This document shows positions 33,709-41,188 of a stretch of 41,188 bases of DNA, piece by piece. A model generated the notes under the pieces. It had not been told where the DNA came from and did no database searches. It worked only from the letters and a program-made list of their open reading frames with translations. Both the position numbers and the translations under genes were made by a program. The stretch's first letter is position 1. Every line of letters starts with the position of its first letter. The DNA comes from an uncultured bacterium. Its GTDB lineage: Bacteria; Pseudomonadota; Gammaproteobacteria; Burkholderiales; Burkholderiaceae_C. Location of the stretch: positions 1-41,188 of the forward strand of contig CAIYQZ010000054.1 of the NCBI GenBank assembly GCA_903928495.1. Reading direction: 5' to 3'.

Positions 33709-33817
33709 GTGCGGCAGCGCAAGCGCTGTGGTTGAGGTTTGGAAAGGAAATCTGTGGGCATGCATGCCGTCGACGGTGACTGGAGTGGCGATGGCCGGCA
33801 AAAGTTCAAGTTGCTCG

Positions 33818-34948
33818 TCACGGTGTGCTGTGGCGCCCCATGGCCTGGCGGGTCAACCAAGTTTTGAGCGGGTGCAACTGGTTGACCCCGTTCATGCCCC
33901 AATTGCGCAGTGTTTGGGTCAGTCCGTTGCCGTGGTTGAACAGCATAAACAGGCCGTCGGTCAGACCGCCCATGGCCGCAAAGTCGGCCTTGCGAGCGCG
34001 CTCATAGCGGCGCAACAGTTTGGGGTCGCCCAGTTCACGCCAGTATTCGCGGGCTTGCAGCACATGGGCCAGTTTGGTCGCGTCGGCCAGGCCCACGTTG
34101 AGCCCTTGGCCTGCCAGGGGGTGCATGGCGTGCGCTGCATCGCCGGCCAATGCCACACCGGGCAGCACCCAGTGGGTGGCTTGTGACAGCTCCAGCGGCC
34201 AGGCTTGCGGTGCGTGTGTCAGGGTCATTTCGCTGGCGGGCAAGCCGCACAGGGCGGCCAGCTCTGCCACACAGTCGGTTGGCTCGGCGCTTTGCAGGCG
34301 CTGTGCTTTGGCCGCATCCACCGACCACACCAGTGCCACGTCGTGTCCTCCGTCGCCGCCCAAGGGGAGCAATGCGGCAATTTCCCCTGCGTGGAACCAC
34401 TGGCGCGCCACACCGCCATGGGGCACAGCCATGCGCAGCCGGGCTGCCAGAGCTTGATGGGGATAGGGCTTGACCTCGTAGTCAAATCCAAATTCGGCCC
34501 GGGTGGCACTGCGGCGGCCTTCGCACACCACCGTCAGCGCGGCATGGGCGGGTGGGGCATCCAGCCGCTGCACACCGCTTTGGAAGCGCAGCGCGTCGGC
34601 CAGGCGCGCTTCCAGCGCAGGCACGTCAACGATCCAGTTCAGGCTGGGCTGCTGCACGTCGGTGGCGTCAAACGACAACTGGCCGCCTTTGTCGCCGCAC
34701 ACCTCCATGCGTGTGACCGGGGTGATCGTTCCGTCTGCCTCGGGCCAGCCGCGCACGGCGTCCAGGCACTGGCGCGAGGCGGCGTTCAGCGCGTAGGCGC
34801 GGATGTCGCCATGCCCATCGGGGCCAGGTGTGGCATGGGGAGGGCGGGCCACCAAGGCCACGCGCAGGCGCTGTTGCGCCAGCAGCAAGGCCAGCGTGCT
34901 GCCCACAATGCCGCCGCCACGAATGCACACATCAAAACGTTGGGTCAT
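33818..34948 (-). CDS. UbiH/UbiF-family FAD-dependent hydroxylase
   Basis: Flavin monooxygenase of 376 residues from the UbiH/COQ6 family, which hydroxylates the aromatic ring of ubiquinone precursors. FAD-binding motif VCIRGGGIVGSTLALLLA is at the N-terminus. The middle DG-type motif is only partly recognisable, and the second FAD motif GVALAGDAAHAMHPLAGQGL, followed by NVGLADA, is near residue 270. It is somewhat short for the family (about 390). Which ring position it acts on cannot be told. It is divergent from the MOSC gene with only 23 nt between the two start codons. Confidence 0.88.
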   Translation of the reverse strand: MTQRFDVCIRGGGIVGSTLALLLAQQRLRVALVARPPHATPGPDGHGDIRAYALNAASRQCLDAVRGWPEADGTITPVTRMEVCGDKGGQLSFDATDVQQPSLNWIVDVPALEARLADALRFQSGVQRLDAPPAHAALTVVCEGRRSATRAEFGFDYEVKPYPHQALAARLRMAVPHGGVARQWFHAGEIAALLPLGGDGGHDVALVWSVDAAKAQRLQSAEPTDCVAELAALCGLPASEMTLTHAPQAWPLELSQATHWVLPGVALAGDAAHAMHPLAGQGLNVGLADATKLAHVLQAREYWRELGDPKLLRRYERARKADFAAMGGLTDGLFMLFNHGNGLTQTLRNWGMNGVNQLHPLKTWLTRQAMGRHSTP

Positions 34949-34971
34949 GCAGCCATTTTAGGATTGGGGCC

Positions 34972-35943
34972 ATGAACTCGCCTCACACCACCACACCCAC
35001 CGCCACAACTACCGCCCTTTCCGGCTTCGACGCACAGGGCCACATCGGCCAACTCTGGGTGCACCCCGTCAAATCGTGCGCCGGGGTGAGGGTGCCTGTG
35101 GCCCGGCTGCTGCCCACCGGGCTGGAAGGCGACCGCGAATGGATGGTGGTGGACGCCGAGGGTGAATTTGTCTCGCAGCGCGAGCTGCCACGCATGGCCC
35201 TGGTACAGCCCCGGCTGGACGACACCCATCTGTACCTGGATGCACCGGGACTGCCCACCCTCGCGCTGCCCCGTCATGCGCCCCGCACCGCATCCCCCAT
35301 GACCGTGCGCGTGTGGGATGACACCGTGCCAGCACTCGACTTGGGCGATGCCGCGGCTCAGTGGCTGAGTCTGTGCCTGGGCCAGCAGCCCGACACCCCC
35401 GCCGGGTTGCGGCAGCTGCGCCTGGTGCAGTTCGACGCCGCCCGTGCCGCCAAACAACCGCGCCTGAGCAGCGCCAAGTGGACTGACGGCCAGGCCGTGC
35501 CCAACCAGTTTGGCGACGGCTTTCCGTTGTTGGTGGCCAGTCAGGCGTCACTGGACGAGCTGAATGCCCGCTTGTACGCCCAAGGGCAGGCCGCTGTGGA
35601 CATGCGTCGCTTCAGGCCCAACCTGGTGCTGTCAGGAGTTGATGCCCATGACGAAGACCGTCTGGAAGGGTTGGCCATTGACGTGGAAGCCGACGGCAGC
35701 CCCCAGCGAGTGTTCGTCGCGCTGACCAAGCCCTGCGTCCGCTGCCCCATCCCTGACGTGAACCCCGACACCGCCGAGCGCGGCACCGCCGTGGGCGATG
35801 CGCTGGCCGCTTACCGCCGCGATCCCCGTTTGAACGGTGCCATCACCTTTGGCATGAACGGTTTTGCGCAGACCAGTCTGCCAGCAGCGGGCGTCTGGCT
35901 GCGCGAGGGGCAGGCCTTCGGCGGCAACTGGCGCTTTGATTGA
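34972..35943 (+). CDS. MOSC-domain protein (YcbX-like without ferredoxin domain)
   Basis: Predicted molybdenum-cofactor sulfurase-like protein of 323 residues. An N-terminal MOSC beta-barrel domain (HIGQLWVHPVKSCAGVRV, then LEGDREWMVVD) is followed by the MOSC domain proper, with the conserved Cys region ALTKPCVRCPIPDVNP. E. coli YcbX, which reduces N-hydroxylated compounds with MoCo, has the same two domains plus a C-terminal 2Fe-2S ferredoxin; that last domain is absent here. The ATG at 34972 gives a Thr-rich start before the first beta strand; an in-frame ATG at 34828 lies inside the divergent hydroxylase gene. ychF follows after 69 nt. Confidence 0.88.
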   Translation: MNSPHTTTPTATTTALSGFDAQGHIGQLWVHPVKSCAGVRVPVARLLPTGLEGDREWMVVDAEGEFVSQRELPRMALVQPRLDDTHLYLDAPGLPTLALPRHAPRTASPMTVRVWDDTVPALDLGDAAAQWLSLCLGQQPDTPAGLRQLRLVQFDAARAAKQPRLSSAKWTDGQAVPNQFGDGFPLLVASQASLDELNARLYAQGQAAVDMRRFRPNLVLSGVDAHDEDRLEGLAIDVEADGSPQRVFVALTKPCVRCPIPDVNPDTAERGTAVGDALAAYRRDPRLNGAITFGMNGFAQTSLPAAGVWLREGQAFGGNWRFD

Positions 35944-36012
35944 GCGCTTCGCCGGAAACCCTGCCCAAAACCCATCGCATACACTCCCCGCTGCTTTTTT
36001 TGAGGGTTTCCC

Positions 36013-37107
36013 ATGAGTTTGAAATGCGGCATCGTCGGCCTGCCCAACGTCGGCAAAAGTACCCTGTTCAACGCGCTGACCAAGGCTGGCATTGCGGCTG
36101 AGAACTACCCCTTTTGCACCATTGAACCCAATGTGGGCGTGGTGGAAGTGCCCGATCCACGCCTGGATGCACTGGCCAAAATCATCACGCCTGAGCGCAT
36201 CGTCCCGGCCATCGTGGAGTTTGTGGACATTGCCGGTCTGGTGGCAGGTGCGAGTCAGGGCGAAGGCCTGGGCAACCAGTTTCTGGCTCACATCCGCGAG
36301 ACCGATGCCATCGTGAACGTGGTGCGCTGCTTTGAAGACGACAACGTGATTCACGTGGCGGGCAAGGTAGATCCCATTTCCGACATCGAGGTCATCCAGA
36401 CCGAGCTGTGCCTGGCAGATCTGGGCACGGTGGAAAAAAGTCTGCACCGGTTTGGAAAAGCTGCCCGCAGCGGCAATGACAAAGACGCCGCCAAACTGGT
36501 GGCCATGCTCACCAAGTGCCAGGCCGCGCTGGACCAGGGCAAGCCCGTGCGCACCATCGACTTCAGTGATGAAGAGCGCGCGCTGCTCAAGCCCATTTGC
36601 CTGATCACGGCCAAGCCCGCCATGTTTGTGGGCAACGTCAGCGAAACCGGCTTCGAAAACAACCCCTTCCTCGACCGCCTGAAGGCTTACGCCGACAGCC
36701 AGAATGCGCCCGTGGTGGCCATTTGCGCCAAGATCGAAGCCGAACTGAGCGAGATGGACGACGCCGACCGCCTGGTGTTCCTGGAAGAAATGGGCCAGAC
36801 CGAGCCGGGCCTGAACCGCCTGATCCGCGCCGCGTTCAAGTTGCTGGGCCTGCAAACCTACTTCACCGCCGGCGTGAAAGAGGTGCGTGCCTGGACCATC
36901 CACATCGGTGACACCGCGCCTCAGGCCGCAGGTGTGATCCACGGGGACTTTGAGCGCGGCTTCATCCGGGCCCAAACAATTGCGTTCGATGACTTCATCA
37001 CGTTCAAAGGCGAACAAGGCGCCAAAGACGCAGGCAAGATGCGCGCCGAAGGCAAGGAATACGTGGTGAAAGACGGCGACGTGCTGAACTTCCTCTTCAA
37101 CGTGTAA
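36013..37107 (+). CDS. ychF: Redox-regulated ATPase YchF (OLA1 family)
   Basis: Obg-related P-loop NTPase of 364 residues that hydrolyses ATP and associates with ribosomes. G1 is [15 protein letters not shown] (residues 8-22), G3 is [16 protein letters not shown], and the altered G4 NVSE replaces NKxD and explains ATP preference. A coiled-coil arm and a C-terminal TGS domain ([20 protein letters not shown], then [11 protein letters not shown]) follow. The ATG at 36013 is preceded by GAGGG. A 9-bp inverted repeat (35954-35962 with 36003-36011) ends two bases before the ATG. A good terminator follows. Confidence 0.97.
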   Translation: MSLKCGIVGLPNVGKSTLFNALTKAGIAAENYPFCTIEPNVGVVEVPDPRLDALAKIITPERIVPAIVEFVDIAGLVAGASQGEGLGNQFLAHIRETDAIVNVVRCFEDDNVIHVAGKVDPISDIEVIQTELCLADLGTVEKSLHRFGKAARSGNDKDAAKLVAMLTKCQAALDQGKPVRTIDFSDEERALLKPICLITAKPAMFVGNVSETGFENNPFLDRLKAYADSQNAPVVAICAKIEAELSEMDDADRLVFLEEMGQTEPGLNRLIRAAFKLLGLQTYFTAGVKEVRAWTIHIGDTAPQAAGVIHGDFERGFIRAQTIAFDDFITFKGEQGAKDAGKMRAEGKEYVVKDGDVLNFLFNV

Positions 37108-37145
37108 CCCCTTGGCGGCCTCCCGCCAGGCCTGCCGAACCAACG

Positions 37146-37169
37146 ACCACCCTGCGGGGTGGTTTTTTT
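37146..37169 (+). terminator. Rho-independent terminator after ychF
   Basis: 7-bp stem ACCACCC / GGGTGGT with loop TGCG (37146-37163), followed by a run of seven T residues. Confidence 0.9.
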
Positions 37170-37170
37170 A

Positions 37171-37218
37171 CGCCTTTTTGGCCTTCAGCGCTTTATCGTA
37201 TTGCGTTTCTAGCTATGC
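37171..37218 (-). repeat. Dispersed repeat copy G, at the end of the MFS gene
   Basis: On the minus strand it reads CATAGCTAGAAACGCAATAC, then GATAAAGCGCTGAAGGCCAAAAAGGCG. Its CATAGCTAG supplies the last two codons and the TAG stop of the MFS transporter gene (37209-37211). It lies directly beside the ychF terminator. Confidence 0.75.
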
Positions 37219-38438
37219 CTGTTGCATGTTTTGTCACGCAATTGCACCCGGTGTGCCCACACGCTCAAGCCCATGGACGCCAGCATCACCCCCAGGCTGA
37301 CCCAATGCAGGTCGGGCATGCGGTCGTGGGCAATCATCCAGCCGCCCAGGGCCGCGCCCATGGCCTGGCCGCCGTACATGGCCGAGGTGTTCAGCGACAC
37401 CGTGGCGGGGGCCAGCGAGGGCGACAGCCCCACCAGTCGGGCCTGCTGGGCCGAGTTGGCTGCAAAGCAACCCAGCGCCCAAGGCACCATCACCAGCGCT
37501 GCCGTCCACACGTTGTGGCCCAGAGGCCACAGCAGCAGGCTCAGCGCCATCAGCCCCTGCGTCAGCAGCACGGCGCGCGGGGCACCCAGCCGGTCCACCT
37601 GGCGTGACAGCACCACGTTGCCAAACAAGCCAAACGCGCCGAACCACAGAAACAGCAGAGACAACGTGCCTGCTTCCACCCCGAGCGTGGTTTTGAAATA
37701 GGGCGAGAAGTACGAAAACAGCGTGAACTGCCCGAAGGCTGACAGCGCCGTCACGCCCACGGCCAGCATCAGCGGGGCAGACCCCAGGGTTTTGGCCCAG
37801 GCTTTGCGCGACAGGGCCACGGGCTTGATGCCGTCGGGCATCACCCGCCAAACCCACCAGCCACACACCAGCGCACCCAGGGCCACGCCGCCAAACGCCC
37901 AGCGCCAGCCCAGCGTGCCGCCCACCCAGGCCGACAGCGGCATGCCCAGCACCGACGCCACCGACCAGCCCAGAAACACAAACGTGATGGCCCGCCCGCG
38001 CTGCTCGGGTGGCACCATCAGGCCCACGCTGGCGGCGGCCTGCGGCGTGAACACCGCCGGCGCCACCATGGCCAGCACGCGCAGCGGCAGCAGGCTGTCG
38101 TAGCCAGGGGCCAAGGCACAAGCGCCCAGCAGCACGCCGTACCACAGCAGCGACCACGCCAGCAGGCGGCGGCGGTCCCAGCCCGCCACCAAGGCTGCCA
38201 GGGTGGGTGCACCCAGTCCCATCAGCACAGCCCCGGCGGTGATGAGAAACCCCGCCTGCGGCACCGACACGCCCAGCGATGTACTGATGTCGTTCAAGGT
38301 GCCGGGCACCACCATCACACCCGTGCCAATGACGAAGTTGCCCAGCAGCAGCGCCCACAGAGCGCGGGGCAACTTGGCGGGTGCGTTGGCGCGGGGCGAC
38401 CGCACTGCGTAGCGTGCCCAGGGGCGTATGCGCTTCAT
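37209..38438 (-). CDS. MFS transporter, DHA1-type
   Basis: Secondary transporter of 409 residues with 12 predicted membrane helices in two halves. The first helix is ALWALLLGNFVIGTGVMVVP. The loop between helices 2 and 3 shows GAPTLAALVAGWDRRRL, a loose form of the MFS loop motif, and PEQRGRAITFVFLGWSVASV is the helix 5 region common to drug-efflux-like DHA1 proteins. The substrate is unknown. The ATG at 38438 overlaps the stop of the YqaA-like gene by 4 nt. The C-terminus DKTCNRHS and the stop are partly formed by the dispersed repeat at 37171-37218, so the original end may have been different. Confidence 0.9.
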   Translation of the reverse strand: MKRIRPWARYAVRSPRANAPAKLPRALWALLLGNFVIGTGVMVVPGTLNDISTSLGVSVPQAGFLITAGAVLMGLGAPTLAALVAGWDRRRLLAWSLLWYGVLLGACALAPGYDSLLPLRVLAMVAPAVFTPQAAASVGLMVPPEQRGRAITFVFLGWSVASVLGMPLSAWVGGTLGWRWAFGGVALGALVCGWWVWRVMPDGIKPVALSRKAWAKTLGSAPLMLAVGVTALSAFGQFTLFSYFSPYFKTTLGVEAGTLSLLFLWFGAFGLFGNVVLSRQVDRLGAPRAVLLTQGLMALSLLLWPLGHNVWTAALVMVPWALGCFAANSAQQARLVGLSPSLAPATVSLNTSAMYGGQAMGAALGGWMIAHDRMPDLHWVSLGVMLASMGLSVWAHRVQLRDKTCNRHS

Positions 38439-38926
38439 GCCACCGCGCCTGGAAACACCCACAGCAGCCCGGCTGTCATGGTGATGTAGCGCGCCAGCTT
38501 GCCTACCGCCATGTAGGCCACGCAGGGCCAGAAGGGCAGTTTCAGCCAACCGGCCACTGCGCACAGCGGGTCGCCCACAGCAGGCAGCCAAGCCAGCAGG
38601 CATGCCTTGGGGCCAAAGCGCTCCAGCCATTGCAGCGCTTTCAGTTCCGCAGCGCTGCGCTCCAGGGCCGGTTTGACTTTGTGCACTGCGCGGTGAACCG
38701 CCAGACCCATCCACCAACTGATGGCGCCCCCCAGCGTGTTGCCCACCGTTGCAACGAGCACGGCGGGCCAGAACAGCTCGGGGTTGAGTTTGACCAGCGC
38801 AAACACCGCCGGCTCCGACCCCATGGGCAGCAGCGTGGCCGACAGCAAGGCCACCACAAACACCGTGCTCAGGCCCACCTCGGGCAGGCTGAACAGGTTC
38901 AAGAGGGTGGGAATCCAGGTGTCCAT
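38435..38926 (-). CDS. YqaA/DedA-like (SNARE-associated) membrane protein
   Basis: Inner-membrane protein of 163 residues in the DedA-related VTT superfamily, close in size to E. coli YqaA (142 residues). It has an N-terminal hydrophobic segment (VGLSTVFVVALLSATLLPMG) and the re-entrant region VATVGNTLGGAISWWMG. FGPKACLLAWLPAVGDPLCA carries the conserved Pro-Gly/Asp-Pro pattern, followed by VAYMAVGKLARYI. Relatives have been linked to lipid flipping and proton-dependent homeostasis; for YqaA itself the role is unclear. The gene overlaps the MFS gene start by 4 nt. It is divergent from dusB with 185 nt between. Confidence 0.88.
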   Translation of the reverse strand: MDTWIPTLLNLFSLPEVGLSTVFVVALLSATLLPMGSEPAVFALVKLNPELFWPAVLVATVGNTLGGAISWWMGLAVHRAVHKVKPALERSAAELKALQWLERFGPKACLLAWLPAVGDPLCAVAGWLKLPFWPCVAYMAVGKLARYITMTAGLLWVFPGAVA

Positions 38927-39034
38927 CGGATGGGGCTGTGCGGGCGGGATGCGAGTGCTTCAGTATAGGTAGCACGACCGGCGGAGGCCGCCGCCGGGGT
39001 GACATGGCCTCTGTCTAGAGCAGGTTGTGCCCGC

Positions 39035-39040
39035 TACAAT
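39035..39040 (+). promoter_or_regulatory. Possible -10 box upstream of dusB
   Basis: GCTACAAT, a good -10 element (TACAAT), lies 72 nt before the dusB ATG. The hexamer 17 bases upstream (TGTCTA) is a poor -35. A short hairpin (GCCGCC / GGGCGGC) lies between it and the start codon. Confidence 0.4.
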
Positions 39041-39111
39041 CGTGCCTCTTTTTTCAGCAATTCAATCCGGGCCGTTGTCTTGACCGCCGCCGGGCGGCAC
39101 CTTCCTCCTTT

Positions 39112-40155
39112 ATGCGCATCGGCCCCTATCAGCTCCCCAACCGCCTGTTTGTCGCGCCCATGGCTGGCGTGACAGACCGGCCGTTCCGCAAGCTGTGCAA
39201 ACAGTTGGGCGCGGGGTATGCCGTGAGTGAAATGGTCACTTCACGCCCCGACCTGTGGGACAGCCTGAAAACCTCGCGCCGTGCCAACCACGATGGTGAA
39301 ACCGCCCCCATCGCTGTGCAAATTGCCGGCACCGACGCGGCCATGATGGCCGACGCCGCCCGCTACAACATCGACCGGGGCGCGCAGATCATCGACATCA
39401 ACATGGGTTGCCCTGCCAAAAAGGTGTGCAACAAATGGGCAGGTTCGGCGCTGATGCAAGACGAGGCGCTGGCGCTGCAGATCGTGGAAGCCGTGGTGGG
39501 GGCCTCCGCTCCCCACGGCGTGCCCGTGACGCTGAAAATGCGCACCGGCTGGGCAGCGCAGGCGAAAAATGCCCCCTCCATCGCCCTGGCCGCCGAGGCC
39601 GCAGGCGTGCAGATGCTCACCATTCATGGCCGCACGCGTGAGCAGGGCTACAGCGGCTTTGCCGAGCACGACACGGTGGCCCACATCAAGAGCCGCGTGG
39701 CCATTCCAGTGGTGGCCAATGGCGATGTCAACAGCCCGCAAGCTGCGCGCGACACACTGGCCCGCACTGGGGCCGACGCCGTCATGGTGGGCCGCGCGGC
39801 GCAGGGCCGTCCATGGATCTTTCGCGAAATCGCCCACTTTCTGGCCACCGGCGCCGAACTGGCACCACCCACCCGCACGGAGCTGAAAACCTGGATGTTG
39901 GCCCACCTGTTGGAACACTACGAGCTGTATGGTGAGAACACCGGCGTGCGCAGCGCCCGCAAGCACTTGGGCTGGTATGCGCAGTCGTTTGCACACCCGG
40001 CCGACGACGGGGCCAAGGCGTTTCGCCAGCGCATCAACACCGCCACCACCTGCGACACGCAGTTGGCTGCCGTGACCGATTTTTTTGACGAATGGGACGC
40101 GCTGGGCGACTGGCCTGCCGCGCCCGAGCAAGCAACTTTGAAACTGGCCGCATGA
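39112..40155 (+). CDS. dusB: tRNA-dihydrouridine synthase B
   Basis: FMN enzyme that reduces uridine 17 of tRNA to dihydrouridine, 347 residues. The TIM barrel starts MRIGPYQLPNRLFVAPMAG with VTDRPFRKLC. The catalytic Cys lies in NMGCPAKKVCNKWAGSALM, followed by TLKMRTGW, TIHGRTREQGYSG and GADAVMVGRAAQGRPWIF, all standard for DusB. The ATG at 39112 matches the family N-terminus; an in-frame ATG at 39025 lies upstream of the probable promoter. No Shine-Dalgarno is visible (CCTCCTTT stands there instead). The stop overlaps the fis start by 4 nt, the classic dusB-fis arrangement of proteobacteria. Confidence 0.96.
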   Translation: MRIGPYQLPNRLFVAPMAGVTDRPFRKLCKQLGAGYAVSEMVTSRPDLWDSLKTSRRANHDGETAPIAVQIAGTDAAMMADAARYNIDRGAQIIDINMGCPAKKVCNKWAGSALMQDEALALQIVEAVVGASAPHGVPVTLKMRTGWAAQAKNAPSIALAAEAAGVQMLTIHGRTREQGYSGFAEHDTVAHIKSRVAIPVVANGDVNSPQAARDTLARTGADAVMVGRAAQGRPWIFREIAHFLATGAELAPPTRTELKTWMLAHLLEHYELYGENTGVRSARKHLGWYAQSFAHPADDGAKAFRQRINTATTCDTQLAAVTDFFDEWDALGDWPAAPEQATLKLAA

Positions 40156-40397
40156 GCACCACACCCCAACCCAACCTGCAAGACAGCGTGCGCGAGAACA
40201 TGCGGGTGTACTTTGACGATCTGGGCGGCAGCGAGCCCACCAACCTGCACGACATGCTGGTGAAGGCCGTGGAAAAACCCCTGCTGGAGATGGTGATGGA
40301 CCGCGCGCAGCACAACCAGTCGCGGGCCGCCCAGTGGCTGGGCTTGAACCGCAACACCCTGCGCAAAAAACTGCTGGAGCACGGCTTGGCCGAATGA
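40152..40397 (+). CDS. fis: Fis-family DNA-binding protein
   Basis: Small nucleoid-associated regulator of 81 residues (E. coli Fis 98). The N-terminal helices (QDSVRENMRVYFDDLGG) are followed by LHDMLVKAVEKPLLEMVMD and the C-terminal helix-turn-helix NQSRAAQWLGLNRNTLRKKL, which is almost identical in pattern to E. coli Fis. Fis bends DNA and tunes rRNA and growth-phase genes. The ATG overlaps the dusB stop by 4 nt, so production depends on the dusB message. A dispersed repeat copy (H) begins 11 nt after the stop and separates it from purH. Confidence 0.93.
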   Translation: MSTTPQPNLQDSVRENMRVYFDDLGGSEPTNLHDMLVKAVEKPLLEMVMDRAQHNQSRAAQWLGLNRNTLRKKLLEHGLAE

Positions 40398-40408
40398 TGC
40401 AGCGAAAT

Positions 40409-40461
40409 GTATAGCTGACAGCGCTCTATATTCAAGCGCTGGAGGCCAAAAAAGATTTCAC
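40409..40461 (+). repeat. Dispersed repeat copy H, between fis and purH
   Basis: Reads ATAGCTGACAGCGCTCTATA, then TTCAAGCGCTGGAGGCCAAAAAAGA. It carries two AGCGCT units and the same order of core blocks as the other copies. It occupies most of the 93-nt gap between fis and purH. Confidence 0.75.
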
Positions 40462-40490
40462 TTTCAATTCAACTCCCCGTAAAGATTCCC

Positions 40491-41188
40491 ATGCGAGCCC
40501 TGCTTTCCGTATCCGACAAAACCGGCGTTCTTGACCTGGCGCGCGAGTTGCACGCCCTGGGCGTGAGCCTCATTTCCACCGGTGGTACCGCCAAGTTGCT
40601 GGCTGATGCCGGGCTGCCCGTGGCCGAGGTGGCTGAGGTGACCGGTTTCCCCGAAATGCTGGACGGTCGCGTCAAGACCCTGCACCCCAAGGTGCACGGG
40701 GGCCTGCTGGCCCGCCGCGACACGCCCGAGCACATGGCTGCCCTGGCTGCACATGGCATTGACACCATCGACCTGCTGGTGGTCAACCTGTACCCGTTTG
40801 AATCGACCGTGGCCAAGGCCGGTTGCACGCTGGCCGATGCCATCGAGAACATCGACATCGGTGGTCCCGCCATGGTGCGCAGCGCCGCCAAAAACTGGAA
40901 AGACGTGGCCGTGCTCACCGATGCCAGCCAATACGCCGAGGTGGTGGCTGAGCTGAAAGCCAGCAAGGCAGTCAGCGATGCCACCCGCTTCAAACTGGCC
41001 GTGGCTGCTTTCAACCGCATCAGCAATTACGACGCTGCCATCAGCGACTTTTTGTCCGCAATCGACCTGTCCAACGGCCTGCCCGAGCAGGAAGCCGCGC
41101 CCGTGCGCACCCTGTTTCCCGCGCAAAGCAATGGCCGCTTCATCAAGCTGCAAGACCTGCGCTACGGCGAAAACCCCCACCAGCAAGC
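40491..41188 (+). CDS. purH: Bifunctional purine biosynthesis protein PurH (3' end outside window)
   Basis: AICAR formyltransferase / IMP cyclohydrolase, catalysing the last two steps to IMP. Only about 232 residues of the N-terminal part are present; the frame is open to the window end. It begins [20 protein letters not shown], followed by [14 protein letters not shown] and [16 protein letters not shown], then INR-like [17 protein letters not shown], all in the IMP cyclohydrolase (MGS-like) domain. The formyltransferase domain would begin just as the window ends (RYGENPHQQ). The ATG at 40491 is weakly supported by GTAAAGA upstream. It follows dusB-fis on the same strand. Confidence 0.96.
   Translation, partial: MRALLSVSDKTGVLDLARELHALGVSLISTGGTAKLLADAGLPVAEVAEVTGFPEMLDGRVKTLHPKVHGGLLARRDTPEHMAALAAHGIDTIDLLVVNLYPFESTVAKAGCTLADAIENIDIGGPAMVRSAAKNWKDVAVLTDASQYAEVVAELKASKAVSDATRFKLAVAAFNRISNYDAAISDFLSAIDLSNGLPEQEAAPVRTLFPAQSNGRFIKLQDLRYGENPHQQ

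Noticed and set aside
37209-39005. A 598-codon fusion of the YqaA-like region and the MFS transporter
   Set aside because: The upstream part is the YqaA-like gene read in another frame. The transporter starts at its own ATG (38438) with a 4-nt overlap.
1-41188. CRISPR array, prophage, integrative element or toxin-antitoxin locus
   Set aside because: I found no regularly spaced repeats, integrase, transposase or phage genes, and no small gene pair with toxin features. The dispersed elements are irregularly spaced and not an array.

Overview
The window reads as an ordinary chromosomal segment of a high-GC betaproteobacterium, most likely Burkholderiales and probably Comamonadaceae (Hydrogenophaga, Acidovorax or Rhodoferax type). 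The evidence is the dusB-fis-purH order, pilSR beside ampD, the style of the proteins (Gts-type sugar permeases, DUF3429, DUF3108, CCA enzyme), and a short dispersed repeat that I associate from memory with Comamonadaceae. Coding density is very high. No gene-free stretch exceeds 300 bases, and there is no integrase, transposase, CRISPR array or rRNA. One tRNA gene is present. I recognise most of the genes and see no clear foreign island.

Layout: 1-2593 is the 3' part of a glucose/mannose-type ABC importer (two permeases and the ATPase). 2721-4637 is a membrane-anchored Ser/Thr kinase. 4644-9170 is a minus-strand run of five genes, transcribed in the order CsoR/FrmR-type repressor, glutathione transferase-like protein, CCA tRNA nucleotidyltransferase, TctD-like regulator and TctE-like sensor. 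A G/C-tract palindrome at 9272-9287 separates that repressor from a plus-strand DUF302-like lipoprotein and a FadL-type outer-membrane channel. 11468-18084 (minus strand) holds a BaeSR-like two-component pair behind a di-haem peroxidase lipoprotein, an NDUFA9-like reductase and a soluble lytic transglycosylase. Then come 5-formyl-THF cyclo-ligase (plus strand), ampD, pilR, pilS, a small membrane protein and a CcsA-like protein (all minus), and ffh with a CbiM-like membrane protein (plus).

The right half has a methyltransferase with miaB, a small exported protein, tRNA-Met, enoyl-CoA hydratase, an overlapping DUF3429 / M61 peptidase / DUF3108 run, a DsbC-like protein and a UbiH-family hydroxylase (all minus). 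These are followed by a MOSC protein and ychF (plus), an MFS exporter and a YqaA-like protein (minus), and dusB-fis-purH (plus, purH cut by the window end).

The most unusual signal is not a gene. It is a family of at least eight related elements of about 50 bp, sharing ATAGC, a central AATA and AAGCGCTGA-GGC. They are scattered over the whole window. Four lie inside coding sequences without breaking the frame, including two inside cca, and three of those four are read in the same frame. Others sit at gene ends, where two supply the stop codon. The second notable region is the atypical CsoR-family repressor, its likely operator and the adjacent DUF302-like lipoprotein and FadL genes. It could be a small sulfur- or metal-responsive envelope module, but that is inference.
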